Of a stretch of 64,000 bases of DNA, positions 63,008 through 64,000 are shown piece by piece. The stretch is from Saprospiraceae bacterium. Its GTDB lineage: Bacteria; Bacteroidota; Bacteroidia; Chitinophagales; Saprospiraceae. Position 1 is the stretch's first letter, and every line of letters begins with the position of its first letter. The notes under the pieces were generated by a model, which saw nothing but the letters and a program-made list of their open reading frames with translations, searched no databases and was not told the origin of the DNA. A program made the translations under genes and the position numbers. The stretch covers positions 806,001-870,000 of the forward strand of contig JADJXD010000001.1 in the NCBI GenBank assembly GCA_016715985.1, read 5' to 3'.

Positions 63008-63940
63008 ATGAAGATTTTAAATAAAGATCTGGATGATTATGTGCTTGGAAAAGCCACGGATAAAAAGAAAAATGTCATAGATGATGCACTAAAAAGTGAT
63101 GATGGAATTCTGAGGGATAAAATTGCAGACATAAATATTATACATTTTATATCAAATTTTTTGATTTCTAAGGACATCATTTCATTGACAGATCATTGGA
63201 AAAAATCCTGGTCAAATGTCAGTGTAAAAACAATTGCCGAATCTGCTGTGTCAGGTAAAGGAATAAAATTTTATGACAAAAGCTACAATTATATAATTTT
63301 TGCAATTCTGACCACATTAGTCTTAAGTTTTTTAGCAGGCTGGAAACTATGGAAGGGAAATGTAGAAGAGATAATAGTTAATGAAACGTTTGCTGAAACA
63401 ATCAATAAAAATCAGATAATAGAAAATAATGTTACACCGGTACCGTTATATCCTGACGAGAATGATGAAGTCAAAATTTATGAAAAACCGGAATCAACCC
63501 ATAAAACCAAATCCGCAGGAAATAAATATAAACAGATTGCAATGACAATGCTCCCCTCAACAAAATTTGAAAGACTGAGGGATGATAAGAAAAGTACATT
63601 TGGTGAGGATGTTTATAACTTTTATATGAAAGGTGATTTAAAATCACTCCTTGGTATTCAAAATGATTTTCGAAAAAAAGGAATTGCGAATGAATATCTG
63701 GAGGATTTGATCGGCAGACTTTTGATGAAAAGAGGTGAGACAGATAAAGCATTACTCATTTACACGGAGTTGTCCCAAATCGATAGCCCAAATGTAGATG
63801 AATATGAGTTCTTATTACTTCTCTGCTATTATGCAGCTCTACCGGATTCAGAATACAATTTTACACAATTACAAAAATACATTTCCGGAGATACCTTACA
63901 TACTTATTTCAGGGAAGTTAAACGACTGAAAATTAATTGA
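63008..63940 (+). CDS. One-helix membrane protein, putative anti-sigma factor (paralogue 2)
   Basis: 310 residues. It shares the layout of 61712-62632: NKDLDDYVLGKATDKKKNVI and ISKDIISLTDHWKKSWSNVS at the N-terminus, a membrane helix at ~97-115 (YIIFAILTTLVLSFLAGWKL), an acidic linker, and a TPR-like end (DVYNFYMKGDLKSLLGIQND, RLLMKRGETDKALLIYTELS, DEYEFLLLLCYYAAL). The DEYEFLLLLCYY segment matches EEYEFMLLLSYY in the first paralogue. It has no sigma gene directly before it; the first paralogue lies between. Function is inferred only from position. Confidence 0.75.
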   Translation: MKILNKDLDDYVLGKATDKKKNVIDDALKSDDGILRDKIADINIIHFISNFLISKDIISLTDHWKKSWSNVSVKTIAESAVSGKGIKFYDKSYNYIIFAILTTLVLSFLAGWKLWKGNVEEIIVNETFAETINKNQIIENNVTPVPLYPDENDEVKIYEKPESTHKTKSAGNKYKQIAMTMLPSTKFERLRDDKKSTFGEDVYNFYMKGDLKSLLGIQNDFRKKGIANEYLEDLIGRLLMKRGETDKALLIYTELSQIDSPNVDEYEFLLLLCYYAALPDSEYNFTQLQKYISGDTLHTYFREVKRLKIN

Positions 63941-64000
63941 TTGACAGATAATCTATTTTATATAATTCAACGGAATATCGGATCCGTAAAGAATAAATCC

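Overview
The window is AT-rich chromosomal DNA from a member of the Bacteroidota, probably near the Saprospiria. The lineage call is an inference from gene content: type IX secretion cargo with type A and type B C-terminal sorting domains, a PorP/SprF-like protein, a bacillithiol deacetylase (BshB1), Alternative Complex III joined to an aa3-type oxidase operon, a short primary sigma factor, and promoters matching the Bacteroidota pattern TTG-N17-23-TAnnTTTG. No rRNA, tRNA, CRISPR array, transposase or prophage gene was seen.

1-11.2 kb: a minus-strand set of a TPR lipoprotein and two tandem DUF4331 paralogues. The outermost paralogue carries a long C-terminal extension of near-identical 308-residue repeats and runs off the left edge. 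Next come a small two-helix membrane protein, a secreted kelch protein, a DinB/DUF1572 protein, and a pair of coiled-coil genes, one PspA/ESCRT-III-like with a membrane hairpin.

11.3-24.3 kb: housekeeping genes. These are guaA, a periplasmic-binding-fold lipoprotein and trmH (one operon), nusB with an OmpA-like partner, a DoxX/thioredoxin-like membrane protein, the primary sigma factor rpoD, a START-like protein, a THUMP methyltransferase, two small exported proteins, bshB1 and fabH.

24.4-37.6 kb: a PorP/SprF-like protein downstream of a 1956-residue secreted metallopeptidase with Ig-like repeats, two outer-membrane beta-barrels, trxB-fba, a DUF4442 protein, a PduO-type cobalamin adenosyltransferase and inorganic pyrophosphatase.

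37.6-54.07 kb: fifteen tightly packed minus-strand genes encoding the quinol-to-oxygen respiratory branch. ActA-F (Alternative Complex III) passes electrons from quinol to cytochrome c domains. Oxidase subunits II, I, two III-like and IV, heme O synthase (CtaB), a SCO-like protein without cysteines, a DUF420 protein and a small CxxC membrane protein follow. A consensus promoter lies just upstream of actA. Subunit II carries a C-terminal OmpA-like peptidoglycan-binding domain, the most unusual architecture in the window.

54.4-64 kb: accessory DNA. It holds an ECF sigma/anti-sigma pair with its own consensus promoter, an SRPBCC protein, a VOC pseudogene (in-frame TGA), a LamG T9SS cargo protein, an ice-binding-like pseudogene (in-frame TAA), a DUF1801 protein, and a second sigma factor followed by two paralogous membrane proteins separated by a REP-like palindrome pair. 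A dispersed palindrome-plus-hexamer repeat occurs at 36.2 kb and 54.3 kb.
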